Assembly: GCA_905182995.1 (NCBI GenBank)
Contig: CAJJDP010000088.1
Coordinates: 6,724 to 64,416, forward strand
Reading direction: 5' to 3'
DNA from: Paramecium octaurelia
Taxonomy: Eukaryota; Ciliophora; Oligohymenophorea; Peniculida; Parameciidae
DNA length: 57,693 bases
A program made the translations under genes and the position numbers. Each line of letters starts with the position of its first letter. The stretch's first letter is position 1. Below, in pieces: positions 1 through 12,278 of the stretch. The notes below the pieces were generated by a model that worked only from the letters and a program-made list of their open reading frames with translations, was not told the origin of the DNA and did no database searches.

Positions 1-1
1 A

Positions 2-3000
2 AAAAAAAAAAATCAAAAAAATAAACCTTCAACACCTTCACTTCGAAATTCAAATCACCTACTAACCGTAAATAATGCTCAATCCCCAACAATATTTTCT
101 AATTAACCCATTTAATAAGATCGCATCATATAATCAATTGAACAAAAAATTATAAAAGATTTGTAATCTTCCATTAAAAAACAAATTTCTGCTTTAAAAC
201 TTACTGTTCCTTAAATTCAGGATCCTATCAAATAGGTTCAATTTAAAACTCCTTGTAAGATGACATAATCTTAATAATAACCATTTAATTAGTTATCTGA
301 AGAAGAGGAGGAGGAAGATGATTAGATATTTGTTTGCGGTGGAAAACTCCATTAATGCAAGAATATCTTCAATAACACTTAAGATTACGCATAACACATG
401 AAAAAGTTTCATAAGAATAAAGTGCCTAAAGAAAGTTCCCACACATTAGATGGCTAAATGATTTAATGAGTGTAGCCCCTACACGGCTCCACCAGGACTA
501 AGAATTAGACGCTGTCTTAAGATCCTGGCAATAATCATATTTAGTGTCTCAATTTTAACAATAAAAATAAAAACCCAATCAAATTAGTCACTTGGAATAT
601 TTCCTCTATGAAAGAAAGCACGCTAAAATAAGTTAAATTATGTGGCCCTCATTTTTTCTGTCTATAAGAAAGCCGTAATTCTAAGATTTCATCATCACCT
701 AGTTATTAGATTTATATAAACCATCATTCAACCAGTGAGAGATCTGGTGGTATAATCACGGGTATTCACAATAGTTTTGCTTCTAAAGATATTAGTGATA
801 TCCTTTAAATTCAAATATAAGTGGAATTTGACTATCTTATAATTAATGCTAGAAACGAATACTTTGATATTTTTCTGTTTAATTTCTACTTTAACAAAAA
901 GTCTACATTCTAGAAATCAAAGACTTAGCTAGATAATTGGTTGAGATAATTCATTCTAAATATTAAGCCTAACCAGTAAATTATTATTTGCGGTGACTTT
1001 AATATAAGCTAAACCCCTTTTAATTTTCTAACACCAGCTCTTCCACAGCACTTAATTACATTTTAGAGAAAAAAATTGAACAAAATGATAGAAAGTAGAA
1101 CTGATCATGTTTTATTACATCCCTATGTCTAATCTAAGAATAATGTCTCCTTTAATTAATTATCAGACCACTCCCTAATAGAAATTGAGCTTAACCTTCA
1201 ACAAAAAGTCAACTAATAATTCTATTTTTATAAATTCAATAAAAAGCGAGCTCAAAACTTAAATAACTTGGCTTCTAGCAAATTTTCTGATTTTACATGT
1301 TTCTATAAATTTATACAAAACAACCTCAGGAACTCCAAAGTTATCCAGAAAATTAAAAAGCAAGTTATACCAAAATTAAATATTAATTCCACCCATAATA
1401 ATTAAGATGTATTCTAACATATGGCTGACTTATTCTCTAGAGATAAAGTAACATTCTTCCAAACTCTAAAAAAAATAACTATATTAAACCCTTTTAAAAA
1501 AGATGGTAGCATTTTTTCATATTTCATTGATGACTCTAATTAACTACAATTTGGAGATATTGCTATTAGAAATTGTCTTACCTAACTTAGTATCATATCA
1601 AATGGTCAAAAATTTCGCCCTTTAAAACTTCCTTCTTTACCCCCCTTAAATACGCTTGATATAACCGAGCTACAAAGAAGGATGTCACGAAATAAAGCAA
1701 TTAGCTTTGATGGCGTATCTGACAATTTTATTAGGAATTGTAAAAATGTCCATATTTTTTGTGATATATGGAAATAATCTACAATTGAAACCAACTACGC
1801 ATGCTGTAGAGCAAGACTAGTACCCTTAAACAAGGTTTTCCCCGATATCCCTACTAAAACTTAGTTTCGACCTATTACAATTCTAAGTCCCCTATTTAAG
1901 CTGCTTGAATTAAGATTTCTGCCAAGACTATAACAATATTTGTCCACTCGCTTATCTAAAGGTCAAGCAGGATTCATTCCTGGTTCATCTACTCAAATAA
2001 ATATCATCAGACTCTTAAATACTTTAACTGGTTACAAGAAATAGGATAAAATGGATTGCATCTTTATTGATTTTAGCAATGCCTTCAATAGCATAAATAG
2101 ATAAAGACTATTTAATATTTTATCTGCTAAATCAATTTTGGATGGCATCGAAATAAAATTCCTTAATCACCTCTATACAAATCTCCATTATATTTGCCCA
2201 TAAATGAATACCACATTTTACTTCTAAAACGGTGTTCCTCAAGGATCTCCACTGTCTCCCGCACTTTTTAATATATATCTTGAAGATTTTTTAGCTTCAT
2301 TAAAACAAAACTGTAATTTTAATTATACTTCCTATGAATTTGCGGACGACATTGTAATTATTATTGCTCATAGAAATATCCAATCCTTTTTATAAAAGTT
2401 GGTTTTAATTTCTGAAGAATATGAACTTAGATTAAACTAGAAAAAATGTGGAATCTTTTTCATCCAAAATCATAAGCGCTGTTAATATAACAATATATAA
2501 GGATTTCCTATTGTGAAATCTTATAAATACCTCGGAATAAATATATTGAACAATGGAAAAATAAGTCTATAGCTTGATAAAGTAGAATAAACTCTAAAAT
2601 TTTTAAGTGGAAAGTTGCTATGGGTTTCTTAAAAACTTAATTGGAAGCAGAAATATTAATTATTCTAAACTTTTCTCCTTCCACACATACTCTATATTTG
2701 TCCTTCAATCCCAACCTAGAAATACAAAAACATATTTCAACGCTTATAAAAATTATATAAATCTAGCTTTAAAAAGGTTTGTGGATTTCCTAAATGCTTA
2801 CCTAACGAATTTTTAGATTTGATATTACCCCCTCTAGAACTTCTTATAGCAAAGCATACAAATAAGGTTATCAGTAGGATGAACAACGGAAACTTTGGTT
2901 AAACTACTTTTATCAATAATTACTTTAACGAGATAGAAGAAATGAATTAAAATTCAATATACAAATTTCTCCCCAATAATTTTAATTAGCTGTTCTACCT

Positions 3001-3193
3001 GTACCCTAAAATCTGTAGGACCCACTAATGTAATCTTTCATACCGCCATATAATAAATTTCCATTCCAATTTCCATATTTCAGAGTTTTTAATAAATCTA
3101 AGAGGCATCTTCAATAATAATTAGTAAATACAATAACCAAAAAACTAATGTAATAGATTGGAAAAAATAATTGCAAAGCTTTTAACTGAATGA
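2..3193 (+). pseudogene. LINE ORF: zinc finger + APE endonuclease + reverse transcriptase, one in-frame TGA
   Basis: With TAA/TAG read as Gln the frame is open from base 2 to TGA 467-469, then from 470 to TGA 3191-3193 (about 907 codons). The first part holds C-x3-F-x5-Y-x2-H-x4-H at 356-412, preceded by another Cys at 335: a C2H2-like finger. The second part has endonuclease motifs WNIS (593), LQES (about 659), GDFN (992) and SDHS (1163), and RT motifs RPITILSP (about 1868), FIDFSNAF (about 2063), GVPQGSPLSP (2231) and FADD (2339-2350). A C/H-rich segment lies near the C-terminus. The catalytic residues I can see are intact. No in-frame ATG lies between TGA 467 and the start of the endonuclease domain, so I read that TGA as a nonsense change in one long ORF, not as an ORF1/ORF2 boundary. 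The alternative is two ORFs. Confidence 0.85.
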
Positions 3194-3217
3194 TTGAGTT
3201 ATTTTTATGTTAAATAG

Positions 3218-3238
3218 AATAATAATAATAATAATAAT
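3218..3238 (+). repeat. (AAT)7 tail behind the LINE ORF
   Basis: Seven AAT units start 25 bases after the TGA of the LINE ORF. TAA-type tails are known at the 3' ends of some LINEs (the I clade). Here the tail marks the likely 3' end of the insertion. No target-site duplication can be tested, because the 5' end is outside the window. Confidence 0.6.
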
Positions 3239-3412
3239 TTATATAAATCCAAAATTTATGATTTTTGTTCTCCTTCATATTAAAATTAAATTCGGAAATT
3301 TTATAGTATCAAAACTACTAAATTAATGTGGTCAAAAGAATTTTGCAAACATTATTAGATTTCTTTAATTTATAAAAGATTGAAAATACTAGTCCCATTC
3401 CTTAAATTTTAG

Positions 3413-3805
3413 ATGATAATTATATTAATAAAATTAAAAAAACTAAGAGTAAATAGATTAAGGCAAATATAGTCAGAAGAGGGATCAAATTGTTATAGGT
3501 TTGCGACTATTGGTGGCAAGTTTATATATTCTCCATATTTTGAAATATTTTGTTATAAATCCTTCATATTTTCAACAATTTTATTCAACAAATATCTGCC
3601 TACCGATATTTTAATATTAAGCCATACTATTCATTTGAAAAGCAGAGAGACTTAACAAAAAGCTGAGAAAATTTTTAATAGCTCTACTAGATTCAAAGAG
3701 TATTAACAATTGGGTTATTTTGTTTTGGAAAAGCCAATTTATCCAGTGATTTAAGAGGGTCGAACAAATCCTAAGTTATTTATTATATACTCACATATTC
3801 TATGA
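3413..3805 (+). CDS. Hypothetical 130-aa ORF downstream of the LINE
   Basis: ATG 3413 to TGA 3803-3805 is open with TAA/TAG as Gln and gives 130 residues. Its composition looks natural (for example GYFVLEKPIYPVIQEG near the end), but I recognise no domain. It starts about 175 bases after the LINE tail. TGA-free runs of this length do occur by chance in DNA this AT-rich, so the call rests mainly on composition. It could also be an exon of a longer gene, since the sequence after the TGA (to about 3950) still reads like protein in a nearby frame. Confidence 0.3.
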
Positions 3806-4577
3806 TTTAGATAAACTTCTTTAAACAGAAAATTTATTAATTAAGGTTATTTTTTATTTTTTAAATTTATAGAGTCTAACGGTTATTTGGACAATTAATC
3901 TTATCTATTCAAATTGTTTTAAATAACATTTATTCAGTATCATTTTATTAAATATTCATTAGCATCAATTAGTAACACACTATTATGATTATTATTGAAA
4001 ACTAGAACAGGAATATACTCATAATTGTTGATTTCAAAATTTAAGCATTTATGATTATTACTGTTCATCCAAAAGCAAGTGTGTTTACTTCTACTTCTGC
4101 TATATTGCACCTAAATCCTTTTTCATAAGAATCATCTAATAAAGAAGCCAACAATTAGGAGAAATTACAATAAAGTAGTGATTCAAGAAGTCCAATATTT
4201 CTTAGTTTAGTCTTTGTCTCTCCTTTTTATTTTTAATTTGAATAGTTATAACAAATCGAAGGAAATTTGATCGAGAAATGCTAGAAATATATATAGCAAT
4301 TAAATCTACCTAATTCTAAAGGATTACTTAAAATAGTAATTTTTATGAAAGATGTTATTAAACTGACATTCAATTATCCTGAAAATAATTTAAAGATAGA
4401 AAAGAGTAATTGCTCTAAATCAGAGAAATAGAATACATAAATCCTAAAAATAATATGTTAATATTTAAATGATTGTGCAAGATACTATGGCAATTTATAA
4501 TTACCATTGTATTTTTTAAGTTTAATTTAATCTGATAATCAAACAATTATTTTTATTGATAAACTAAATCAAAATAA
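3806..4577. other. No supported gene
   Basis: This AT-rich stretch between the small ORF and the surface-protein gene has only short, interrupted frames. I see no RNA gene or repeat. It may hold the 3' part of the preceding ORF and the promoter of the next gene. Confidence 0.4.
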
Positions 4578-6498
4578 ATGGATTCAATTTTTTATCTGAT
4601 ATTTCTGCCTTTTTGTTTGCATAAACTCAAAATACGTGGAGGACAGTGTATTCTCTCCTTCCTGGCTAAAACGGGACTGATAGTATTATTAATATTTTAT
4701 AATTAGATTGGAATAATATAAATTCAATAGATGACCCAATTAGTAATTGTTATGGGTCATAGATAATTGGAGGTTATTTAAAGTTTGGTAAATCTACCTG
4801 GATTTCTTTAAATCTTAAACTTCCACCACATTATTCAGCAAGAATTTCTCTCTCATTTTGGAAGTATAAAATAAGCTATATATATTAGAGTTGACAGTTG
4901 GGATGGTGAAATTTTCTAATTAATATATGACAATAAGGCATATATTAGAAAGTTTTTTCATGATGAAGGTCTTGATCTTTGTGGTATGGGAGTTTCAATG
5001 ACCAATAAGTTCGCTTAAACTTTACAATAGAACCGCATTATTCGGAATCCCTAGTAGTAATTATGACTTCAAATTTAACTGAGGGTCCTGATAACGTATG
5101 ATTTTTTAATTCAAGGAATCATGGGGATTTAACGAATTTTTAATTTAAGTTTTAAAATGTCCTGAAGGTTGTGTTTTTTGTTATGATTATTCATCTAATT
5201 GCAAATTCTGGTAGAATATTGCATCATATTGGCAATCATCTTTTAACTCAGAAGGATGGCTAATTGATAACTATGAAAATCTTCCTTCAACTTTATGTGC
5301 TGGAATTCAGATTGCAGGAGGAACTAATCATCTGAAATAAGGATAGTATATCAAAAAACTGATTGAAAATATTCCAAAACACCATAAAATATAGCTTGTA
5401 GTTAAACTTTGGGTAATAGGCGATTGGAACAATTAAAATTTTATGATTAAGATTGATGAGCAAGATTCATAAACTCTAATTGAAACATATTCCTAAATTA
5501 GTTTAAATTGTGGTGATTATCTATTCGTAAATATAAATAATATAGCCATAAATGCATTACATTCATCCCCTCAGATAAAATTAAAATTGAAAACAGAGGA
5601 TCATTCAATAAATAGTGCATTTTGGGGTTTATCATCATTTGACTTATACATTGCTCAATGTCCATTAAGTTGCGAAGACTGCTATGGAGAATTAGAAACT
5701 GAATGTAGTAATTGTCAAAAAAAATGGGGATTTTTGAATGGTAAATGTATCCCAGGTAGTTATATAATTTTGATTAATTAGCTCCTCCATTAGAATATGC
5801 CAATATTAGAATCTAAGAAATTTAAGGTTTAAAAGTAAATATCACGGAATCATTTTTATTGTATATAGAGGAATTAAATCTATTTATTACAGAGATCGGT
5901 GAAAAAAAATTAATGATAGATAAGAATATTTCTATCAGTACTTGTTAAATTTATTTTAAATGTTAGGAAAAAATATAAATTTAAGGCTAAGTTAGAAACA
6001 ATTACTCTAATGATGGTTAAGTTTCTTTTTCGAATGATTGCCTCAATTCAAGTAGCATTATAATTTATAGTGTATTATTTATTGATACTGTGTAATCTGA
6101 AAAAGAATTAGTAATTTTCATTTCAAAAAAAACAATAGAAATTGCCCAGGTAATACTGTTGAACAATATTGAAACATAAGTTCTTATAATGTAGTTATAT
6201 TATGATTGATGATTAATCTTTGATATCTTTTACATTATTTTATCTATAATTGTTACCAAACTTATAAATTGAATTGCTTTTAGAAAAAATAATCCTTTAT
6301 GTTATTTTAATATTTCTAATTATATTCTAAACCCCCCATTCCTAATATAAAATATTAGGAGATAATTGTCTAGCAATTTTATTATTGATTTATTTTAAAT
6401 CAAAGATAAAGAGGATAATCAAATAACTTCTATAGGTTGCTCTAATAAGTATAAAACTATAAGATGAAGAAAATTAGGTTAGTGATAAACAGAGATGA
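4578..6498 (+). CDS. Cysteine-rich secreted/membrane surface protein, six candidate introns
   Basis: Splicing candidate introns 4615-4646, 4864-4888, 4984-5009, 5096-5115, 5756-5781 and 6150-6180 (20-32 nt, GT...AG) gives one frame of about 586 aa from ATG 4578 to TGA 6496-6498. The N-terminus (MDSIFYLIFLPFLYSLL) is a signal peptide. A Trp/Gly-rich module follows (LPPHYSARISLSFW, VDSWDGE, MTSNLTEGPDNESWG). Two cysteine clusters come next, CPEGCVFC (residue 160) and CPLSCEDC (residue 327), of the furin/growth-factor-receptor type, and then hydrophobic segments near residues 515-560. This is the layout of large ciliate surface-protein families, usually longer and with more C-terminal membrane helices. 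Each intron restores the frame across a family motif, which supports the model. Intron 3 ends in AAG, which is less usual. The C-terminus may extend further (next entry). Confidence 0.75.
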
Positions 6499-7400
6499 CT
6501 TTTTGGATAGAAGAACTCTCACTAAATATTGATTTATTTTGTTTAATTTATCCCTAATTTAATAATGTTTTGTATTGATTAGGGAAAATTTTCACCTTTC
6601 ATTTACAACTTGATTCACTGAACTTTTGGCTGCTCTATCAAATTTTTTGACCTCATATTTTTTTTCAATGATTCTTAAGTTTTATAATATTTTCTTATTT
6701 CTGTTAGATTGCTGACTTCTCAATAATTAATTCTACATCATTATCTCAAAATCATAAATATACATTAAATTTGATTTTTGAAGTCCCAAAATGTATAAAT
6801 TTGCTTTTTCCAAAAACATTTCATTTGGAATTAGTAGTCACACTTGTGCTTGATTTTTATTATTTCAAGAAAAATAAATCTGATTAATTTTTAAAAATAA
6901 TTTAACCCTCCAAAAAATATTCTATAATAAATTTAAGGGATAAATATTTTCAACTTATTTTTAGTTGGCTTCCTTGAAACAGATTTTCTTATTACCTCTT
7001 TTAATTTATGGAAATCTCTATTCTTATAAACCCATCTTTTTCTTTGCTTAATTCTGTCTTCATTCTCAAAGTAGACTATATTATTTCAATTCTACTAATA
7101 TTATACCTATTTATTCATTTTTCAGTAGAAAAACTTATTGCTTTTAATATTCGTTAAAATTTTTTATTGGAAAATTTTAATTAATAGAAATTTTTATTTA
7201 AGGCTATAACTTAATAATTATTAATTGAGAAATTTTAAAGAAAGGCTCTTCAAATAATATTGGAAGGCAAAAAATAAATTCAATATTAAACAAAATTAAC
7301 AAACCTTTAAATATTAAATATTGACATACCAATTCAAATTTTAAGCCACATAAACAAAAATTCTTTGTAAATATATTGCTAATGTATCAAAAACAGAGTG
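6499..7400 (+). pseudogene. Possible extra C-terminal membrane segments of the surface protein
   Basis: Downstream of TGA 6496, hydrophobic stretches in the same direction resemble the multi-helix C-terminus of this ciliate family (for example KSLFLQTHLFLCLILSSF, then NRNFYLRLQLNNYQLRNF). They sit in frames broken by TGA. A 33-nt candidate intron spanning the stop, starting at the GTTAG just upstream, would remove it and carry the protein on for about 40 codons to another TGA. Either several introns remain unresolved or the 3' end of the gene is decaying. Confidence 0.35.
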
Positions 7401-8578
7401 AATAAATTCTTTTCAAATTTGATGCAGTTATTTATTTCGTTTAACAATCAAAATTTCAAATTGAATTTCTGCTGTTATCAATCTTAGCTAGAAATTTTAA
7501 TATATTAAAATAATTTTACTACTTATTCATATTTCTGTTTAATTATCTTATCTAAAATCTTACAAAATGAATCGACTTAAGGCAACAAACAAATTTTGAA
7601 AAAAAATTTTCAGAATAATTTAATTTAAATAGAAATTATTTTCAAACATCATATTTGTTTTTGTAACTCAATCCTATATTAAGTTTTAGAGTAGAAAAGA
7701 ACATTATCAATTTATTTTATTTATATTTTTGGGATCGCGAACTTAACCGCTTTCAATCATAGGTTGAGTTTATCCTGAATACATCATGCCCTAGTTATCT
7801 CTCAAGGACTAAAAGGAAAAATAATATAATGATGATAAGGAAGTTCCCTTATCGATATTCTGGACCAATTATATCTGTTTATTTATTTCAGTTTATCCTT
7901 CAATCAATGGAAGCTGATAAGTTTTGGAATTGAGAGACCAATTTGCTTTAAATGAATTATTTTATTTGTATGCTATTTATAATTAATAATTTTAATATTA
8001 CAAATTTCTAAAAATAACACCAATATATTTTAATTATATTATATTACCCTATGATAAATGAAACTGATTGAGATTATAGGTAATTTATAAATTAATAATT
8101 TCAATGATATCATTTTTATGATGGCCTAAGGATCAAATTGAATAATTAAAGATTCTAGATAATAAATTATATCTATTTTTGCACTCAAGTAACAGAAATT
8201 TAGAACAATCTGTTATGGAAATGAGATCCTTATCAGGAAATATTGTAATAGTATGATTCTCTCTTCATGTAAAATTAGGATCTCAAAATAAATTGATGGT
8301 TACTCTTTTAAGAAGAGAACCACTAATCCCACGTTTAGTGAACTAAACAGCTAATTCAATTGATGAAGGGTGATTTGGTCTCTAGCCCGCTGTCTTAATC
8401 AAGTATACTAAATAGATTGCAAAGTAATAATTTTATAAAGTAAGGGGAGTGCTGTATCTATTAAATTTAACTTGATTAGAAAATTGGCCAAAAATCCAGT
8501 TTAAAGGAAATCCTTTAAGGGTATAAGCTGTGAGAATACAAGATTAGGGCAGTTTTGGGTATCTTGAAAGGTATAAGC
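7401..8578. other. Intergenic, no supported gene
   Basis: AT-rich, with all frames broken by TGA at short intervals. A less AT-rich patch near 7730-7830 has no recognisable content. The last part must hold the promoter of the coiled-coil gene starting at 8579. Confidence 0.4.
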
Positions 8579-9906
8579 ATGGATGAAAAGAATTAATGCT
8601 AAACTAATCCATTTGAATAGACTATAACTTTATATTAATAACATGCAAGTAATCTTGATTAGGTTTAATAAAAAATCCTAAATCAGACTAAAAATTAGGT
8701 TAACTCGTATGAATAATTACATGTTTTATATTAAATTCTCATTAATTCCTTGAGTTATTATATAATAAATATGGATAACAAGAGTAAATAAATGAAGACA
8801 ATATTTGATGTACTTAAAAATTAGAAAATGACTTAGTTATATTAATGGAAATGAATGAAAATTTGGAATAGAAAAGTAAATTTAGTAATTAATAAATAAA
8901 AATGAATCTGCTATAGCAAATGACAAAGTCATTAGATTAGAAGCAATAAGAACATTAGGAAGATCTAGCAAAACAACACTTCGAAGTATTTCTCATTTAA
9001 ATATATAGAATAAAGAGAAATCAATGAGATACATGAAAAATTGAAATAAAAGGAAAAAGATAACCTACATTGCAAATTATTATTTGATAACAAACTTAAG
9101 AAATAGCAGATCTAATAAGATAAAATGAGGAAGATAAATAAAAAATAATACATTCTTTAGAGGATTAAAGTATATTGTTTTTATAGTTTAATACAGTGCA
9201 ATGAAATCGCTGAAATAAATAAAAAAATGAATTAAAAGGAATTAGAAATAAAGGGAGTTTATAAATAACTTGGTCAAATTAATCAAGTCAAGTTGGAAAA
9301 TGAAAACCTTTAAAATTATTATTACTAAAAGTAATTATTAATTGAATTAAAATAATGATAGACGTATGAATACTTAGAAGGGTGTAAATTGTTATGTAAG
9401 TGAAGGGTGGAAAAGCTGTTTAAAATCCTACAAATGGAAATTAGTATTGTCTTTGCGAAAAAGTAATTCCAAAGATCGAGAAAATATTATTTGCATTCTA
9501 AATGCTGAGTGGATTTAGCTTTCTTGTTGGAATTGGGTTTAGAGATATAATATCCAAAAATAAGTATACAAATTTAGGAGTTGGGTATACGTATTAATCC
9601 ATTAGATTATTAATAGATCATATTTAATTAGAGAGAATGGATTTATTTACTCTCATCATAATAACAATATATAGATGATAAATACTTATCTTTCCAGTGA
9701 TGTCATAAAAGTTGAGGTAAGTATTGAGCATAAATATATTAAGTGGATAAAATAATGTAATCCGCTATTGGAAATAAATGTAAATATCCATCAATTATTA
9801 CTAGTAAAAAATAGATACATCACTAACATAAGAATTATATCCATGTGTCAATACATGGTACAATTCTAAAATAAAAATCCTTTATAAAATTCCAGATTTT
9901 AATTGA
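8579..9906 (+). CDS. Coiled-coil protein with Paramecium-type C-terminal (SPRY-like?) domain
   Basis: ATG 8579 opens a Gln/Glu/Lys-rich coiled coil (LENDLVILMEMNENLEQ, then KELEIKGVYKQLGQINQV). The C-terminal third carries motifs I associate from memory with a large Paramecium family: LVGIGFRDIISKNKY, GSYLIRENGFIYSHHN, VEVSIEHKYIKWIKQ and IDTSLTQELYPCV, ending at TGA 9904-9906. Introns 9585-9616 (32 nt) and 9780-9804 (25 nt) join these motifs in frame. Further introns in the coiled-coil part (about 8720-9400) are needed, and I could not place them all. The layout, coiled coil followed by a beta-rich C-terminal domain, recalls TRIM proteins with B30.2/SPRY. That homology is inference, and no RING or B-box is visible. 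Confidence 0.6.
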
Positions 9907-10255
9907 AAAACCACAAGTTATATCATATTTTAGTAAAATTAATAAACTGGATGATATGTTATTTTCCTTTCATACATAAAAAATATGTAATGATCTGAAA
10001 AAGATGCATCAAAAGATCAATTTTGTTTTAAATTCATTTCCTTGATCAATTTTAAAAATATCCAATTATCTTGTGTCAATTGAATAAAACATTCAGAGCA
10101 ATCGAAACTTACTTTTTAAGAGGATGTTACTAATTAAAAATAAGAAAGAGCTTAAACTCAAGGGTTAGGAAATGAAGAGGATTTTGAGTAATTGAGTTAA
10201 GATTTCCAATTTAAATGTATCTTTTCTGTAGTTTGATTTTCATAGGTTGTTATTA
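9907..10255. other. Intergenic between convergent genes
   Basis: About 350 bases between the 3' ends of the coiled-coil gene (+) and the small minus-strand gene. It is AT-rich, and I see no gene or repeat in it. Confidence 0.4.
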
Positions 10256-10710
10256 TCAACAACCTAAGACTTGGATTTAGTTATAAGAGAGGTAAGTTTA
10301 CTAAGGATTGTTTATATTATTAAATTTAGTTTTGGCATTCTAAGATTCATCGCTTAATATTTGTTGTGCATTGTCTTAATTGTTTCTATAACATCTTTAA
10401 TCGGAAGAAACTTGTCTCTAATTTCAGGGGAAAATTTTATTTTTATTCTTTACCTCAAGGGGCTTTTCAAACTTATAAGTTAAAGTTGGCCAATCCTCAA
10501 TTTTTTAATCTAATCCATTATCTTCCTTATCATAGAAGTTAGTTTCTTTCCAACCTAATCTAAAAGTTACTTTTACCTATTCTTCAATAATTTTCTTAAA
10601 CTTTAGCTTATTGAAATATTAATTGTCAGATTAATATTATTTATGAGTTAATCTATCTAGGCAAAGCTTTTTATTTCAATTATTGTGACCTAGATCAATG
10701 AGATGACCAT
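10256..10710 (-). CDS. Hypothetical 131-aa protein, two candidate introns
   Basis: Read on the minus strand from ATG 10710, removing introns 10667-10689 (23 nt) and 10418-10453 (36 nt), one frame of 132 codons runs to TGA at 10256-10258. The splices keep the total length divisible by three. The product is hydrophilic (VTFRLGWKETNFYDKED, then EDWPTLTYKFEKPLE) with no recognised domain, signal or membrane segment. It converges with the coiled-coil gene and lies about 190 bases from the duplicated block. The second intron ends in TAG as usual; the first ends in AAG. It could be an exon group of a larger gene. Confidence 0.45.
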
Positions 10711-10902
10711 GTGTTAATTTCTTTAAACCTTAATTTTTTTTGTTCTCACCCCTGATTCTTTTTTATTCTTATAGATTCTTTGCTCTATGAACTAGAATAA
10801 GTAATATTCTAAGTTTTACTACTGACTATTATTATATTAGCTTAATACAGTTTTTAATTTTAGCATCTATTTTTCATTTATAGTGATCTAAGTAAAAATT
10901 TA

Positions 10903-12277
10903 AGGGTTTTTCATTAATTTGTGTCTTTTTGATTAAGCTTGTAATAAAGTTATATAAAGAAGCAATGATTCTTTGAAATTCGGAGTTACATTTGAAGATG
11001 ATTGCATTGAGGTGTTTTAAATTATTTTTTTATATATATTTATCATTTCATTTTTAGGATCTACAAAATCTTAATAATTATCAATCAGTCACAATAGAAA
11101 GTTTTTTGTATTAGTTTTTATGATGTTAATACTTTTAGCCCTTTATAATCATAGAAGAGGAGTTCAAAAATAAAGAAGTTTGCCAAAATTTCCTTTCCTG
11201 AGAAGTATTCTGTCGATTATAAATTAAATAATTATCATTTAAAAATTTAAATTTAATTTTGCCAAATTGTCTATACATATTTATATAAGCGTCTATGATC
11301 TATCTAAATCAAGTATTCCTTTTCAAATTTGTATTTTTATAATCAAGTATTATATCAATGATATTGTCTTTTTCGTTTTTATGTGAAAAAGGAAGTCCTA
11401 ATTCTAAAAATAGATTCATAAGATAGGCAAATTCAATTTATTTTTCTCTACAATTAATTATTTGTACTTTATGATTAAGTAACTTCGACCAATGTTTTAT
11501 TCAAATGTATCAATTTCATATTAAGATTTTAGATTTTTTGGACGGAAAGCGATTTAAAACAATTGGCTAAAAATTCTCAATTAGTTGAATCCTCAATAAA
11601 TTGGATTATTAGTATATGTAAAATACGATCTTCGTTAAATATTTTTACCTAGTTAAAAAATATATTAAAAATTGTTAGAAATCAAAAAATTAAAACAATT
11701 TGTTTTAAATCCAATTTCAAATTTGTCTCTTCATTTTCTCAATTTAATTCATAATAATTTTTATTTCTTTCTATTTGATTTTGCAGATTGCAACATCCTA
11801 AAGACTTTCTTGTAAATTACAGCTAACAAAATATTTTCATCACATTCTTAATGAAATGGAATTAGGAATACGACTTTTGGGTAGTTCAAATATATTATTT
11901 TTTGTTAACTTTTTATGAAAAATAAATATTCAAATCATATTAAATGTGATATTGCTGTTAAAGTCTTTCAACTGATTGAAAAAGTAAATATTTCTTATTT
12001 ATAAAAGAGTAGGCAGGAATTTATTTTGTGAATTTATATATTAGAAGTCATTCATGAGATTAAATTTGAATTGATTGATTTATGATATCTTTCTATTTTT
12101 TATTTCAATATAAATTATTGCAGGAAGATGAACAATTTTGCTTTGAAAAACCTGCACTACATACTCATTTATATATTCAATTTCTATCTTAGAATCGGTT
12201 GCTTATGAGCTTATTTTTTTTAAAAACTCTTGCTTCATTCACTCTAATCTTCTTATAATATTTAGTAATTCGTTTTA
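10903..12277 (+). repeat. Direct duplication A, copy 1 (IES-containing)
   Basis: This 1,375-base block recurs at 12279-13585, separated only by one N at 12278. The two copies look identical except for 68 extra bases here (11206-11273). The sequence after copy 2 continues past the point where copy 1 stops at the N. This is how two overlapping contig ends look when an assembler abuts them instead of merging them. The cause is probably the indel, so only one locus is likely to exist. Confidence 0.9.
11206..11273 (+). mobile_element. Candidate internal eliminated sequence (IES), 68 bp, TA-bounded
   Basis: Copy 1 has 68 bases that copy 2 lacks. The insertion is bounded by TA on both sides (11206-11207 and 11274-11275), and copy 2 keeps a single TA (12582-12583). 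This is the precise-excision signature of Paramecium IESs. The right end, read inward, starts TATAGACA and matches the TAYAGYNR end consensus at 7 of 8 positions; the left end, TATTCTGT, matches poorly. The segment is very AT-rich, and 68 is not a multiple of three, so keeping it shifts the minus-strand coding frame that crosses it. A plain polymorphic indel is the alternative, but exact TA borders favour an IES. Confidence 0.8.
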
Positions 12278-12278
12278 N
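12278..12278. other. Single-N contig join between duplication A copies
   Basis: One ambiguous base separates the two copies of the 1.3-kb overlap. It marks an unmerged contig join. Confidence 0.85.

Larger units (their letters stand above)
1..3240 (+). mobile_element. Non-LTR (LINE-type) retrotransposon, copy 1
   Basis: One reading frame carries, in order, a C2H2-type finger, an APE-type endonuclease and a reverse transcriptase. A short AAT/TAA tandem tail follows. This order and the missing terminal repeats are those of APE-class non-LTR elements, which insert by target-primed reverse transcription. The 5' end lies outside the window, because the frame is already open at base 2. The 3' end is placed at the simple-repeat tail, by analogy with LINEs that end in short tandem repeats. 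Ciliate transposons belong mainly to the germline genome, so a nearly intact copy is notable. Confidence 0.85.

Noticed and set aside
1..12. Poly-A run at the window start as a LINE tail
   Set aside because: It lies inside the open frame of the plus-strand LINE and encodes Lys; the element runs away from it.
6150..6209. TGA at 6207 as the stop of the surface-protein gene
   Set aside because: Removing a 31-nt intron (6150-6180) carries the frame on for another 105 codons with membrane-like segments, which fits the family better.
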